From: Paracoccaceae bacterium | GTDB lineage: Bacteria > Pseudomonadota > Alphaproteobacteria > Rhodobacterales > Rhodobacteraceae | DNA: 35,053 nt | Reading direction: 5' to 3' | NCBI GenBank assembly: GCA_013042605.1 | Contig: JABDPT010000080.1 | Coordinates: 1-35,053 of the forward strand | In this document: piece after piece, positions 15,043 through 22,756 of the stretch | How positions within the stretch are numbered: position 1 is the first letter of the stretch | How the letters are laid out: the number at the start of each line of letters is the position of its first letter | Notes under the pieces: generated by a model | What the model was told of the DNA's origin: nothing | The model's input: the letters and a program-made list of their open reading frames with translations, nothing else | Databases searched by the model: none | Translations under genes and position numbers: made by a program

Positions 15043-16553
15043 TTCTTCTTCCCGAAGCCCGAAAGACCGGGCGGCAGGGCGCCGCCGCCGAGACCCGGCA
15101 GGCCGCCGCCGGGGCCGCCCAGGCCGCCCAGTTGCTTTTTCGCGGCTTCGATCTCGGCATCGGTGGGCATACCGCCGCCGGGCATCCCGGGCATCCCGCC
15201 CTTACCGCCGAACATGCCGCCCAGCTGGCGCATCATGCCCTTTTTGCCCATTTTCCCCATCTTCTTCATCATGTCCGACATCTGCCGGTGCATCTTGAGA
15301 AGCTTGTTGAGTTCGCTGACCTCAAGCCCCGCGCCGGCGGCGATGCGTTTCTTGCGGCTGGCTTGCAGAAGCTGGGGGTTGGCGCGCTCTTTCTTGGTCA
15401 TCGACTGGATCAGCGCGATCTGGCGTTTGATGATCTTGTCGTCGAAGCCCGCATTTTCCATCTGGGACTTCATCTTGCCCATGCCGGGCATCATTCCCAT
15501 GATGCCTTCCATGCCGCCCATCTTGAGCATCTGGTCAAGCTCGCCGCGCAGGTCGTTCATGTTGAACTGACCCTTCTGGAAGCGCTTCATCATGCGCTCG
15601 GCCTGTTCGGCCTCGATCGTTTCCTGTGCCTTTTCGACGAGGGAGACGATGTCGCCCATGCCGAGGATCCGGCCAGCGATGCGTTCGGGGTGGAATTCCT
15701 CGATCGCGTCCATCTTTTCGCCAAGGCCCACGAACTTGATCGGCTGGCCGGTGACCGCGCGCATCGACAGTGCAGCACCGCCGCGCCCGTCGCCGTCCAT
15801 CCGGGTGAGGACCACGCCGGAAATGCCCACACGCACGTCGAAGTTTTCGGCTGTGTGCACGGCGTCCTGACCGGTCAGGCCGTCGACGACCAGAAGGGTT
15901 TCGCGTGGGCTGGCGATGTCGCGGACCTGGGCGACCTGATCCATCAGTTCGTCGTCGATCGAGAGGCGCCCGGCGGTGTCGAGCATGAAGACGTCATAGC
16001 CGCCCAATGTGGCCTGTTGCTTGGCGCGTTTGGCGATGTCGGTGGCAGACTGGCCCGGCACGATGGGCAGGGTATCGACGCCGATCTGCGTGCCGAGGAT
16101 GGCAAGCTGTTCCATGGCGGCGGGGCGGTTGGTGTCGAGCGAGGCCATGAGCACGCGCTTGCCGCTCTTTTCGGTCAGGCGCTTGGCCAGCTTGGCGGTG
16201 GTGGTCGTCTTGCCCGAGCCCTGAAGGCCGACCATCAGGATCGGCGCCGGCGGGTTGTCGATCTTCAGCTCGCCCGGATCCGTATCGTCGCCCGCCAGCA
16301 CATGCACCAGTTCGTCATGCACGATCTTGACGACCTGTTGGCCCGGCGTAACCGATTTGGTGACGGCCTGCCCGGTGGCCTTTTCCTGTACCGCCTTGAC
16401 GAAATCGCGCGCCACCGGCAGCGAGACGTCGGCTTCGAGCAGGGCCACGCGCACTTCGCGCAGGGCGGTTTTGACGTCGTCCTCGGAAAGCGCGCCCTGC
16501 TTGGTCAGCCGGTCGAAGACGCCGGAGAGGCGTTCGGACAGATTTTCAAACAT
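15039..16553 (-). CDS. ffh: Signal recognition particle protein Ffh
   Basis: 504 residues, full length. The N domain is followed by the SRP GTPase: G1 loop GLQGSGKTTTTAKLAK, the DTAGR motif with its LDTAGRLSIDDELM context, and TRMDGDGRGGAALS near the closing loop. The C-terminal M domain is very rich in methionine (GGMEGIMGMMPGMGKMKSQM, later HRQMSDMMKKMGKMGKKGMM) and ends in a Gly/Pro/Met tail. Ffh with 4.5S RNA takes nascent membrane proteins to FtsY. It heads the minus-strand cluster. GAAGGGGG precedes the ATG. No 4.5S RNA gene is visible nearby. Confidence 0.97.
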   Translation of the reverse strand: MFENLSERLSGVFDRLTKQGALSEDDVKTALREVRVALLEADVSLPVARDFVKAVQEKATGQAVTKSVTPGQQVVKIVHDELVHVLAGDDTDPGELKIDNPPAPILMVGLQGSGKTTTTAKLAKRLTEKSGKRVLMASLDTNRPAAMEQLAILGTQIGVDTLPIVPGQSATDIAKRAKQQATLGGYDVFMLDTAGRLSIDDELMDQVAQVRDIASPRETLLVVDGLTGQDAVHTAENFDVRVGISGVVLTRMDGDGRGGAALSMRAVTGQPIKFVGLGEKMDAIEEFHPERIAGRILGMGDIVSLVEKAQETIEAEQAERMMKRFQKGQFNMNDLRGELDQMLKMGGMEGIMGMMPGMGKMKSQMENAGFDDKIIKRQIALIQSMTKKERANPQLLQASRKKRIAAGAGLEVSELNKLLKMHRQMSDMMKKMGKMGKKGMMRQLGGMFGGKGGMPGMPGGGMPTDAEIEAAKKQLGGLGGPGGGLPGLGGGALPPGLSGFGKKK

Positions 16554-16624
16554 AGGCCATGGCCCCCTTCGACTTGGTTTCGGATACGCCCCAAGAGATG
16601 GGGACGACCCGGCAAAACGCCAAA

Positions 16625-16702
16625 CGCCCCCACGGGCGAAACCTCGCTGGTGGGGGGGCGATCCCGGGGCGCGCCCGGGACCGGAAGTTTGCGGACTTCC
16701 GG
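16625..16702. other. Three consecutive hairpins upstream of ffh
   Basis: Within the 336-bp gap between ffh and the flavodoxin gene are three adjacent inverted repeats: CCCCCAC (16627-16633) with GTGGGGG (16650-16656); TCCCGGG (16662-16668) with CCCGGGA (16674-16680); and CCGGAAGT (16681-16688) with ACTTCCGG (16695-16702). They would lie in the ffh leader if transcription starts upstream of 16702 on the minus strand. I see nothing else in this gap beyond possible unassigned promoters. Confidence 0.5.
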
Positions 16703-16889
16703 CTGTTGGCGGGGGGGATAGGCGCTTTGGCCGCCTGCGTCAAGCCGTGCGCGGGGTTGAGCAATGTCAACGAGGGCGTGCGCGGGCTTGGTATCATGCC
16801 CACAAGGCTGCCCGGGTCCGGCGGCCTGAATGGGCGCACAAGACCCGGTCGGTCGACATGCCTTGAATGCACCAAACATGGAGGTCGAT

Positions 16890-17462
16890 ATGAAAGGCGC
16901 AATCTTCTTTTCGACGCGCTATGGCAGCACGGCGCAGTATGCCGACTGGGTCGCGCAGGAAACCGGGTTGCCGACGCATGACATACGCAGCACACGGGCG
17001 CTGCCGATGGATTACGATTTCCTGATCCTGATGAGTCCGATCATCTATTACAAACTCGATTTCCGGCGCTGGCTGCGGCGGCATCGGGTCGAGATCATGT
17101 CGAAGCCCGCGGTTCTGGTGACCGTGTCCGGCGCGCCGCCGGGCGGCAAGCTTGACGCGTGGCTTGACGATTGCGTGGCGCCCGAGATGCGCGCGCATAT
17201 GGAACACATCGCCCTGGGCGGGCGGCAGGACCCCGCCGCGCTTGGCTGGTATGACCGGATGATGCTGCTTATCGCCGCGCGCAGGAACCGCGACAAACAG
17301 GCGGCGCGGGAAGAGCGGGAGGGCTTCGACCATATGGACAAGGCCAGCATCGCACCGCTGGTGGACCGGATCCGCGCGCTTCAGGCGCAGGATCTGCGCG
17401 TGTCGCGCGAGCGGGCCGGCGGGCGTCCGATGCCCGCGCGCAAACCGGCGCTGGCCCATTGA
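16890..17462 (+). CDS. Flavodoxin domain protein (HemG-like)
   Basis: 190 residues from the ATG at 16890, with GGAGG 6 nt upstream. The FMN phosphate loop is FFSTRYGSTAQYADWVA (residues 6-22), the pattern of the flavodoxin family that includes the menaquinone-dependent protoporphyrinogen oxidase HemG. Further on come LMSPIIYYKLDFRRWLRRH and VLVTVSGAPPGG, matching the flavin-binding strands. The C-terminal third (about 140-190) is charged and helical and not typical of flavodoxin. HemG activity is possible but not shown; the alternative is a general flavodoxin-like quinone or electron-transfer protein. An upstream extension to 16830 lacks a ribosome site. Confidence 0.82.
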   Translation: MKGAIFFSTRYGSTAQYADWVAQETGLPTHDIRSTRALPMDYDFLILMSPIIYYKLDFRRWLRRHRVEIMSKPAVLVTVSGAPPGGKLDAWLDDCVAPEMRAHMEHIALGGRQDPAALGWYDRMMLLIAARRNRDKQAAREEREGFDHMDKASIAPLVDRIRALQAQDLRVSRERAGGRPMPARKPALAH

Positions 17463-17466
17463 GCGG

Positions 17467-17937
17467 TCACGATGTGGCGCGGTGCCAGTCGTTGATGCGC
17501 TCGACGGCCCTTTGGCCGCTGTCATTGCCCGAGAAATAGGGCGTGAGCGGCAGGCGTTCGACCCCGTCCTCACCATCGATCAGCAAGACACAGCGATAGG
17601 TTTCGCCATCGCCGTCGCGGTGGGTCTCAAGCCCCGCGCGCAGGGTGCCGGGGGAAAAACTGCGTGTGGTGGTCCCGCCATGGCCACGCAGGCGCAGATG
17701 TGCTTGCCCCGATGACATCAGCGTCAGGCGCGTGGCGCGGATCCCGGTACGCAGGGCCAGAAGCGCGCCGCCGCCAATGGCCAGCGCGGCGAGCGTGAGA
17801 CCGAGGCTGGCGGTGATGAACGCCTCGAACAAAAGCCAGAAGGCAAGCAGGGTCATGACGATCAGAAACAGACCCAGAAGCCAGGGCCGGTCTTCGAGGA
17901 TCACCTCGTTGCCGTTATCGCGGATCAGTTTGACCAT
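17467..17937 (-). CDS. Membrane protein of unknown function
   Basis: 156 residues. Two adjacent hydrophobic helices at about 20-38 and 44-62 are preceded by a short charged N-terminus (MVKLIRDNGNEVILEDRPW). The rest is soluble and beta-rich (RLTLMSSGQAHLRLRGHGGTT, TYRCVLLIDGEDGVERLPLTPYFSG) and resembles the PH-like domain pattern seen in small bacterial membrane proteins, though I cannot name a family. The C-terminus SGQRAVERINDWHRA is a probable helix. It is convergent with the flavodoxin gene, the two stops being 4 nt apart, and divergent from the dehalogenase gene. Confidence 0.78.
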   Translation of the reverse strand: MVKLIRDNGNEVILEDRPWLLGLFLIVMTLLAFWLLFEAFITASLGLTLAALAIGGGALLALRTGIRATRLTLMSSGQAHLRLRGHGGTTTRSFSPGTLRAGLETHRDGDGETYRCVLLIDGEDGVERLPLTPYFSGNDSGQRAVERINDWHRATS

Positions 17938-18067
17938 GGCGGAAGTCTAGCCGCAGGGCGCGCACCGTTCTAGGCTGAAGGCGAGAGGGTGTGCCGCGTG
18001 AAGCATGGACAGGAAGCCGGTCAAAAGGCAGCATCGAAGACACACAGCCCTTGCCACAGGACACCCC

Positions 18068-18982
18068 ATGCAATCCCTGCGCACGCCCGACGACCGTTTC
18101 GCCAACCTTTCCGATTTCGATTTCGCGCCGCATTACACGCATGTCGACGATACCGAGGGTGGGCGTTTGCGGATGCACTACCTCGACGAGGGGCCGGGCG
18201 ATGCGGCGCCTGTGTTGTTGATGCATGGCGAGCCGTCGTGGTGTTACCTATACCGCCACATGATCCCGATCTTCGCGGGGGCGGGGCACCGGGTTCTGGC
18301 GCCGGATCTGATCGGGTTCGGGCGGTCCGACAAGCCGACCGAGCGGTGGGACTATACCTATCAGCGTCATGTCGACTGGATGGCCGCGTGGATGCGGGCG
18401 CTGGATCTGACAGGTATCACGCTGGTCTGTCAGGACTGGGGTGGTCTGATCGGCTTGCGCCTTGTGGCGGCGATGCCCGAACGCTTCGCGCGGGTCGTCG
18501 TGGCGAACACGGCGCTGCCTACCGGGGACCAGCCGATGGGCGAGGCCTTCGCCAAGTGGCGGACCTATTCGCATTCGGTGCCCGAGTTCAACGCCGGGCG
18601 GATCATCTATGGCGGGACGTCGACCAAGATCACCGAGGCCGAGGTCGCGGCCTATAACGCGCCCTTCCCGGATGCGCGCTATCAGGCGGGCGCGCGGCAG
18701 TTCCCGATGCTGGTGCCCGACAGCCCCGACAACCCGGCCAGCGCCGCCAACCGCGCGGCGTGGGAGGTTTTGCGCGGGCTCGAAACGCCGTTTCTGACGA
18801 TCTTCGGCGCGGATGACCGGATCATGGCGGGGGTGGAACGTGTGTTCCAGCGCGCCATTCCCGGCGCGGCGGGGCAGGCGCATAAGGTGCTGCCCGATGC
18901 GGGCCATTTCCTGCAAGAGGATGTGGGGCCGGAACTGGCGCAGGCAACGCTTGAGTTCATCGCTTTGGGCCAGGACGCCTGA
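18068..18982 (+). CDS. Haloalkane dehalogenase
   Basis: 304 residues of the alpha/beta-hydrolase fold, close to subfamily I dehalogenases (DhlA/DhmA type). The nucleophile is Asp123 in VCQDWGGLIG, at the position of Asp124 in Xanthobacter DhlA. The following Trp124 is the first halide-stabilising residue, and Trp164 in FAKWRTYS is the likely second. HGEPSWCYLYR holds the oxyanion region, FGADDRIM the catalytic acid, and AGHFLQED the histidine. The reaction is hydrolysis of a carbon-halogen bond to an alcohol and halide, plausible for a marine bacterium; the true substrate is unknown. ATG 18068 gives the normal length; the frame from 18005 adds a basic stretch without support. Confidence 0.92.
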   Translation: MQSLRTPDDRFANLSDFDFAPHYTHVDDTEGGRLRMHYLDEGPGDAAPVLLMHGEPSWCYLYRHMIPIFAGAGHRVLAPDLIGFGRSDKPTERWDYTYQRHVDWMAAWMRALDLTGITLVCQDWGGLIGLRLVAAMPERFARVVVANTALPTGDQPMGEAFAKWRTYSHSVPEFNAGRIIYGGTSTKITEAEVAAYNAPFPDARYQAGARQFPMLVPDSPDNPASAANRAAWEVLRGLETPFLTIFGADDRIMAGVERVFQRAIPGAAGQAHKVLPDAGHFLQEDVGPELAQATLEFIALGQDA

Positions 18983-19104
18983 CAGGCCTGCGTCGCTGCC
19001 GCCCCAGGTTCATTAACCAATACTGAAAAATGCCCCGAGGATTTTAATCGGATTCGGGCGAAGCCGCTTGACATCCGGGGCCATTTCCCTGTTCGTAAGA
19101 CACG

Positions 19105-19157
19105 CTAATGATGCATTAGTAATTGTGAATAATATGGATAAGAGCCTCAAGCTCTTA
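19105..19157 (+). promoter_or_regulatory. AT-rich leader with two dyads before a small gene
   Basis: CTAATG (19105-19110) and CATTAG (19114-19119) form a 6-bp dyad with a 3-nt centre. TAAGAGC (19139-19145) and GCTCTTA (19151-19157) form a 7-bp hairpin with a 5-nt loop. A TTGACA lies at 19068-19073 but no good -10 follows at normal spacing. The stretch is much richer in A and T than its surroundings. The rest of the 202-bp gap holds nothing I can name. Confidence 0.5.
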
Positions 19158-19184
19158 CCACAAAGTACAAGGTGGCTCTGTAGT

Positions 19185-19370
19185 ATGAGCGAGAAGACAT
19201 GGCTTCGTGACGCGCTTCACGACCTGAGAAAATACGCGCAGGAACGCAATTTGACCGAAGCGGATGACGCTCTTCGGATCGCGATTATCCGGGTTTCGGT
19301 CGAAGCCGATATTCCCACGCTTTTGTCGATTGCCGATCTGTCCAAGCCCGGCGGAGAGTCGCCGGACTAG
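19185..19370 (+). CDS. Small protein of unknown function (61 residues)
   Basis: MSEKTWLRDALHDLRKYAQE followed by RNLTEADDALRIAIIRVSVEADIPTLLSIADLSKPGGESPD. It appears all-helical with two amphipathic helices joined near RNLTEAD and no membrane segment or cysteine. AAGGTGG lies about 9 nt before the ATG. The frame stays open upstream to a TTG at 19068 and includes another ATG at 19134, so a 78-residue form cannot be excluded. It ends 3 nt before the stop of the convergent DoxX gene. No family recognised; its size and leader structure would suit a regulated small protein. Confidence 0.62.
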   Translation: MSEKTWLRDALHDLRKYAQERNLTEADDALRIAIIRVSVEADIPTLLSIADLSKPGGESPD

Positions 19371-19373
19371 GGA

Positions 19374-19733
19374 TTATTGGCGTGCGAGCTGGTCGCGATA
19401 GGCCGCCAGTACCGTCACGGCGATCAGCCCGAGCACCAGCGCCGGCACCGCTGACGGGCCAAGGATGGCCAGATGCGCGATCACCGCGCCGATCATGGTG
19501 ACGACAAGGGCGGCGGCAGCCAGGGCCTGACGCCCCGGCACCCAAAGCAGGATCGCCGCCGCCACCTCGATCACTCCGGTCAGATAGCGGAACCACTGAC
19601 CCCAGCCGATGGCGTCGAACACCGCGACCATATCCGGCACGCCGAAAAGCTTCGCCGTGCCTGCCGCCCCGAAAGCAAGGGTCAAAAGGGCGCGCAGGGC
19701 GATCAGGCCGTATCTGCGGGTGGTCGCGTTCAT
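19374..19733 (-). CDS. DoxX family membrane protein
   Basis: 119 residues with four hydrophobic helices, the normal DoxX layout. The first helix region holds LRALLTLAFGAAGTAKLFGVPDMVAVF, whose G-x-x-K-L phrase is typical, followed by WFRYLTGVIEVAAAILLW. DoxX-type proteins are small inner-membrane proteins tied to redox stress or thiosulfate:quinone oxidation; the role of this one is open. ATG 19733 gives the usual length; a longer frame to 19808 has a proline-rich start without support. It lies 28 nt after the azoreductase gene on the same strand, so both are probably in one transcript under the LysR regulator. Confidence 0.85.
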   Translation of the reverse strand: MNATTRRYGLIALRALLTLAFGAAGTAKLFGVPDMVAVFDAIGWGQWFRYLTGVIEVAAAILLWVPGRQALAAAALVVTMIGAVIAHLAILGPSAVPALVLGLIAVTVLAAYRDQLARQ

Positions 19734-19761
19734 GGCTGGGGTCCGTCTGCTGTGGTTCGGA

Positions 19762-20349
19762 TCAGGCGGCGATGTCGAGGGCGGCAACCTGCTGGCTGGC
19801 CGAGGCAAGCGTGGCTTCGGCGTCGATCATCAGGCGGTCGGCCTTGACGAAGACGACATCGGTGATGCCGATGAAGCCCAGCACGTGACGGATATAGCCG
19901 GTGGCAAAGTCGATATCCGACCCGGCTTCCGTCCCGCCCGAGGCGACGGCGACGATCGCGCGCTTGCCTTCAAGAAGACCAACCGGGCCTTCGGCGCTAT
20001 AGCGGAAGGTCACGCCGGCGCGGGCGACCTGATCGATCCAGGCCTTGAGCGCGGCAGGCACGCTGAAGTTGTAGATCGGCAGGCCGATGACGAGGGTATC
20101 GGCGGCCTGAAGCTCGGCCACCAGCTCATCCGACAGTGCCAGCTTGGCGGCCTGTTCGGGTGTGCGGTCGTCGGCGGGGGTGAAGTTCGCGCCGATCCAG
20201 TCTTCGTCGATCAGCGGGATCGGGTTGGCAAGATCGCGGGTGATGACGGTGGGGGCCTCATAGCGGGCGATGATGCTGTCGGTCAGGTCGCGCGACACCG
20301 ATCCGGTGCGGCGGGCAGAGGCGTCGATGCGCAGAATGGTTTGGGTCAT
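19762..20349 (-). CDS. azoR: FMN-dependent NADH-azoreductase
   Basis: 195 residues of the flavodoxin_2 fold. The N-terminus MTQTILRIDASARRTGSVSRDL contains the FMN phosphate loop, LVIGLPIYNFSVPAALKAWIDQ is the conserved flavin-binding segment, and ASGGTEAGSDIDFATGYIRHVLGFIGI is typical of AzoR. It reduces quinones and azo dyes with NADH in two-electron steps and is thought to protect against thiol-reactive electrophiles. AAGGA lies about 9 nt before the ATG at 20349; the frame continues 13 codons upstream but without a site. It is divergent from a LysR gene with a good dyad between them. Confidence 0.93.
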   Translation of the reverse strand: MTQTILRIDASARRTGSVSRDLTDSIIARYEAPTVITRDLANPIPLIDEDWIGANFTPADDRTPEQAAKLALSDELVAELQAADTLVIGLPIYNFSVPAALKAWIDQVARAGVTFRYSAEGPVGLLEGKRAIVAVASGGTEAGSDIDFATGYIRHVLGFIGITDVVFVKADRLMIDAEATLASASQQVAALDIAA

Positions 20350-20398
20350 GAACTCGGTGTCCTTGCTGGGGTGTTCGTTGCCCGGCACTAAATGACCC

Positions 20399-20416
20399 TT
20401 GCGTCAGCGAACGCAA
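20399..20416. promoter_or_regulatory. Probable LysR operator between azoR and the LysR gene
   Basis: TTGCGT (20399-20404) and ACGCAA (20411-20416) form a perfect 6-bp dyad with a 6-nt centre. This fits the LysR T-N11-A box, and the site lies in the 117-bp divergent region, the usual place for LysR control of a neighbour and of itself. Confidence 0.65.
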
Positions 20417-20466
20417 TCCCGCAGAAAGAACAGGACCTGTTCGATTTTGCACAAGGAGCGCGCGAG

Positions 20467-21351
20467 ATGGAAAACTGGGATGAGATTCGCACCGCCTATC
20501 ACGTCGCGCGGCTGGGCACGGTGAGCGGCGCGGCCGAGGCGCTGGGCGTGCACCACGCCACGGTGATCCGGCATATCGACGCGCTTGAGGGGCGGCTGGG
20601 GGTCAAGCTTTTCCAGCGTCACGCGCGCGGGTACACGGCGACCGAAGCGGGCCATGACCTGATGGTGGTCGCACAGGCCACCGACGATCAGATCACCCAG
20701 CTTGTCGGGCGCATCAAGGGGCGCGGCGACGATGTGTCGGGCGAGCTGGTAGTGACCTCGCTGGCGTCGATCTCGCCGCTGGTCACGCCGACGCTTGTGA
20801 AGTTCCAGCAAATGTATCCCGGCCTGATCATTCGCTATCTGACCGGCGACCGGGTGTTCCGCCTTGAATATGGCGAGGCGCATGTCGCCATCCGGGCCGG
20901 CACCGCCCCCGACAACCCCGACAACGTGGTCCAGCCCTTCGGCAAGCTCGAGATCGGGCTCTATGCCAGCGAAGACTATGCACGGCGCAAGGGCCTGCCG
21001 CTGGATGAGACGGATCTGGCGGGACATGACTTCATCGGCGGCGACAATGAAAACAGCCGCGCGCCGTTCAATGTCTGGCTGCGCACGAACGTGCCCGCCA
21101 ACCAGATCGTGTTTCGCAGCGCCGACAACATCCTTTTCCGCGATGCGATTTTGGCAGGGGCCGGGATCGGGTTCATGTCGAAATGGGACGCCGACCGATG
21201 CTCTGACCTGCGCGAGGTATTTGCCGCGCGCGATGAGTGGTCGGCGCCGTTCTGGCTTGTCACCCATGTCGACCTGCATCGGACGACCAAGGTGCAGACC
21301 TTTCTCAAGTTCCTGAAAGAAGAAGCCAAAAGCTGGCATATCGGGCTGTGA
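20467..21351 (+). CDS. LysR family transcriptional regulator
   Basis: 294 residues. The N-terminal winged helix-turn-helix is at about 3-62 (AYHVARLGTVSGAAEALGVHHATVIRHIDALEGRLGVKLFQR). The effector-binding domain follows from about residue 90 and is of the periplasmic-binding-protein fold. AAGGAG sits about 9 nt before the ATG at 20467, and the frame upstream to 20392 would cover the operator, so the shorter start is right. It probably senses an electrophile or quinone and controls azoR-doxX, given the divergent layout and shared operator. Its GTGA end overlaps the EamA transporter start, so the transporter may belong to the same response. Confidence 0.92.
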   Translation: MENWDEIRTAYHVARLGTVSGAAEALGVHHATVIRHIDALEGRLGVKLFQRHARGYTATEAGHDLMVVAQATDDQITQLVGRIKGRGDDVSGELVVTSLASISPLVTPTLVKFQQMYPGLIIRYLTGDRVFRLEYGEAHVAIRAGTAPDNPDNVVQPFGKLEIGLYASEDYARRKGLPLDETDLAGHDFIGGDNENSRAPFNVWLRTNVPANQIVFRSADNILFRDAILAGAGIGFMSKWDADRCSDLREVFAARDEWSAPFWLVTHVDLHRTTKVQTFLKFLKEEAKSWHIGL

Positions 21352-22262
21352 CCCTATCGCCGGGCGGGCAGGGCCATCTGGCCATGCTGGCGTTTTCGGC
21401 GCTGGTGGCGGGGTCGTTTTCGCTGGGCGCGATGGTGGCCAATGACATCTCGCCCCTGGCGTTGACGACGGCGCGGTTCCTTATCGCGGGGGTGATCGTG
21501 GGGGCGATTGCGGCGGCGACCGGCGGGTTGCGGCGGGCCCATTTCGCGGCGCCCTGGCGCTATGTCATCCTCGGCGGGCTTTTCGCGATCTATTTCGTGC
21601 TGATGTTCGAAGGGCTGAAGACCGCGCCGGCGGTGTCGGCGGCGGCGGTGTTCACGCTGACCCCGATCATGGCGGGGGGCTTTGGCTGGCTCTTGTTGCG
21701 ACAGGTCACCACCCCGCGCATGGCCGCGGCGCTGGCCATCGGGGCGGCGGGCGCGCTTTGGGTGATCTTCCGGGCCGATCTTGTGGCACTTTTCGCCTTC
21801 GAGATCGGGCCGGGCGAGGCGATTTATTTCTGGGGCTGCGTGGCGCATGCGCTTTATGCGCCGATGGTGCGCAAGCTCAACCGCGGCGAACCGGCGGTGG
21901 TCTTTACCTTCGGCATGCTGGTGGCGGGGTTCGCCGTCCTGCTGGCGGTGGGCTGGGGCGAGGTCACGGCGACCGATTGGCTGGCCCTGCCGCCGCTTGT
22001 TTATGTGGCCCTTCTCTATCTCTCGGTCTTTGCCAGTTCCGCCACTTTCGTGCTTTTGCAGTTCGCGTCCCTGCGCCTGCCCTCGGCCAAGGTGATGGCC
22101 TATACCTATCTGACCCCGTCCTTCGTCATTTTGTGGGAGATTGCGCTGGGCAACGGCGCGCCGCGCGGGCTGGTGCTGGGGGGCGTGCTGCTCACCGTCA
22201 TCGCCCTGCTGATGCTTCTGAAATCCGAAGACGCGCGCGCGCCGGCCCCGTCTTCTGGCTGA
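21348..22262 (+). CDS. EamA/DMT family transporter
   Basis: 304 residues from a GTG that overlaps the LysR stop. About ten hydrophobic helices form two EamA repeats of five, as in the drug/metabolite transporter superfamily. Recognisable phrases are LALTTARFLIAGVIVGAI, PAVSAAAVFTLTPIMAGGFGWLLL and LPSAKVMAYTYLTPSFVILWEI. Members export amino acids, nucleotides, purines or drugs; the substrate here is unknown. No upstream ribosome site is needed if translation is coupled to LysR. An internal ATG at 21384 is an alternative start. The last codons and stop (SSG and TGA) lie within the first copy of the intergenic repeat. Confidence 0.88.
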   Translation: MTLSPGGQGHLAMLAFSALVAGSFSLGAMVANDISPLALTTARFLIAGVIVGAIAAATGGLRRAHFAAPWRYVILGGLFAIYFVLMFEGLKTAPAVSAAAVFTLTPIMAGGFGWLLLRQVTTPRMAAALAIGAAGALWVIFRADLVALFAFEIGPGEAIYFWGCVAHALYAPMVRKLNRGEPAVVFTFGMLVAGFAVLLAVGWGEVTATDWLALPPLVYVALLYLSVFASSATFVLLQFASLRLPSAKVMAYTYLTPSFVILWEIALGNGAPRGLVLGGVLLTVIALLMLLKSEDARAPAPSSG

Positions 22263-22309
22263 AAATATTCCGGGGGGAGCGGCTTTGCCGCGGGGGGCAG
22301 CGCCCCCTA
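22250..22309 (+). repeat. Intergenic repeat, copy A
   Basis: Core at 22250-22271 (GTCTTCTGGC at the left, AAATATTCC at the right) matches copies B and C at 20 of 22 positions. Then come a GCGGC-TTT-GCCGC hairpin (22279-22291) and a GGGGGC-AGC-GCCCCC hairpin (22293-22307). It fills the space between the convergent EamA and ArsR genes and contains both of their stop codons. It may serve as a two-way terminator. Confidence 0.8.
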
Positions 22310-22639
22310 GTCGCCCGCGCCGCCAAGCTCGGCTTCCAGAAACGCCTCGAAGGCTTCGAGGTTCACCGCCTCGAACTGTCCGAAGCTTTGCATCCAGATG
22401 CTCGCATCGCGCAGGGCGTCGGGTTCCAGCTTGCACCATTTGACCCGCCCGCGCTTTTCCTGGCTGATCAGGCCCGCGCGCATCAGGATGCCCAGATGCT
22501 TGGAGATCGCCGCAAGCGACATCTCGAACGGGTCGGCCACGTCGGTCACCGCCATATCGTCTTCGAGCAGCATCACGAGGATGGCCCGGCGCGTCGGGTC
22601 GGCAAGCGCGGCAAAGGTGGCGTCCAGCGGCTCGGTCAT
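22307..22639 (-). CDS. ArsR family transcriptional repressor
   Basis: 110 residues. The winged-helix domain starts FAALADPTRRAILVMLLEDDMAVTDVADPF and has the recognition helix MSLAAISKHLGILMRAGLI, followed by the wing SQEKRGRVKWCKLEPDAL. The metal-binding ELCVCDL motif of ArsR/SmtB is absent, so it is of the group that often lies next to SRPBCC (AHSA1-like) genes and does not sense metals. No such partner gene is present. The ATG at 22639 starts MTEPLDATFAALADP, typical of the group. A perfect dyad lies 32 bp upstream and may be its own operator. The stop codon is within repeat copy A. Confidence 0.9.
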   Translation of the reverse strand: MTEPLDATFAALADPTRRAILVMLLEDDMAVTDVADPFEMSLAAISKHLGILMRAGLISQEKRGRVKWCKLEPDALRDASIWMQSFGQFEAVNLEAFEAFLEAELGGAGD

Positions 22640-22670
22640 GGGGCGGCTTTGGCAAAGGTCGGGCGAATGG

Positions 22671-22686
22671 TCAACCGAAAGGTTGA
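22671..22686 (-). promoter_or_regulatory. Probable ArsR operator
   Basis: TCAACC (22671-22676) and GGTTGA (22681-22686) form a perfect 6-bp dyad with a GAAA centre, 32 bp before the arsR start. On the minus strand TTGACC overlaps the dyad and could be the -35 hexamer, so binding would block transcription. The dyad type fits ArsR-family operators. Confidence 0.6.
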
Positions 22687-22756
22687 ATATGCCCGGCGGA
22701 GAGCGGGGCCGAAATGCCGCAGATACCGCAGCGCAGCATTTGCAAATAGGCGATAA

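Noticed and set aside
14946-16721. A 591-codon plus-strand frame across ffh
   Set aside because: Antisense of a certain ffh gene; composition is His/Ala/Gly-rich and no ribosome site is seen.
16554-16889. A 4.5S SRP RNA gene next to ffh
   Set aside because: The conserved tetraloop and asymmetric-loop sequences of bacterial SRP RNA are not found in this gap on either strand.
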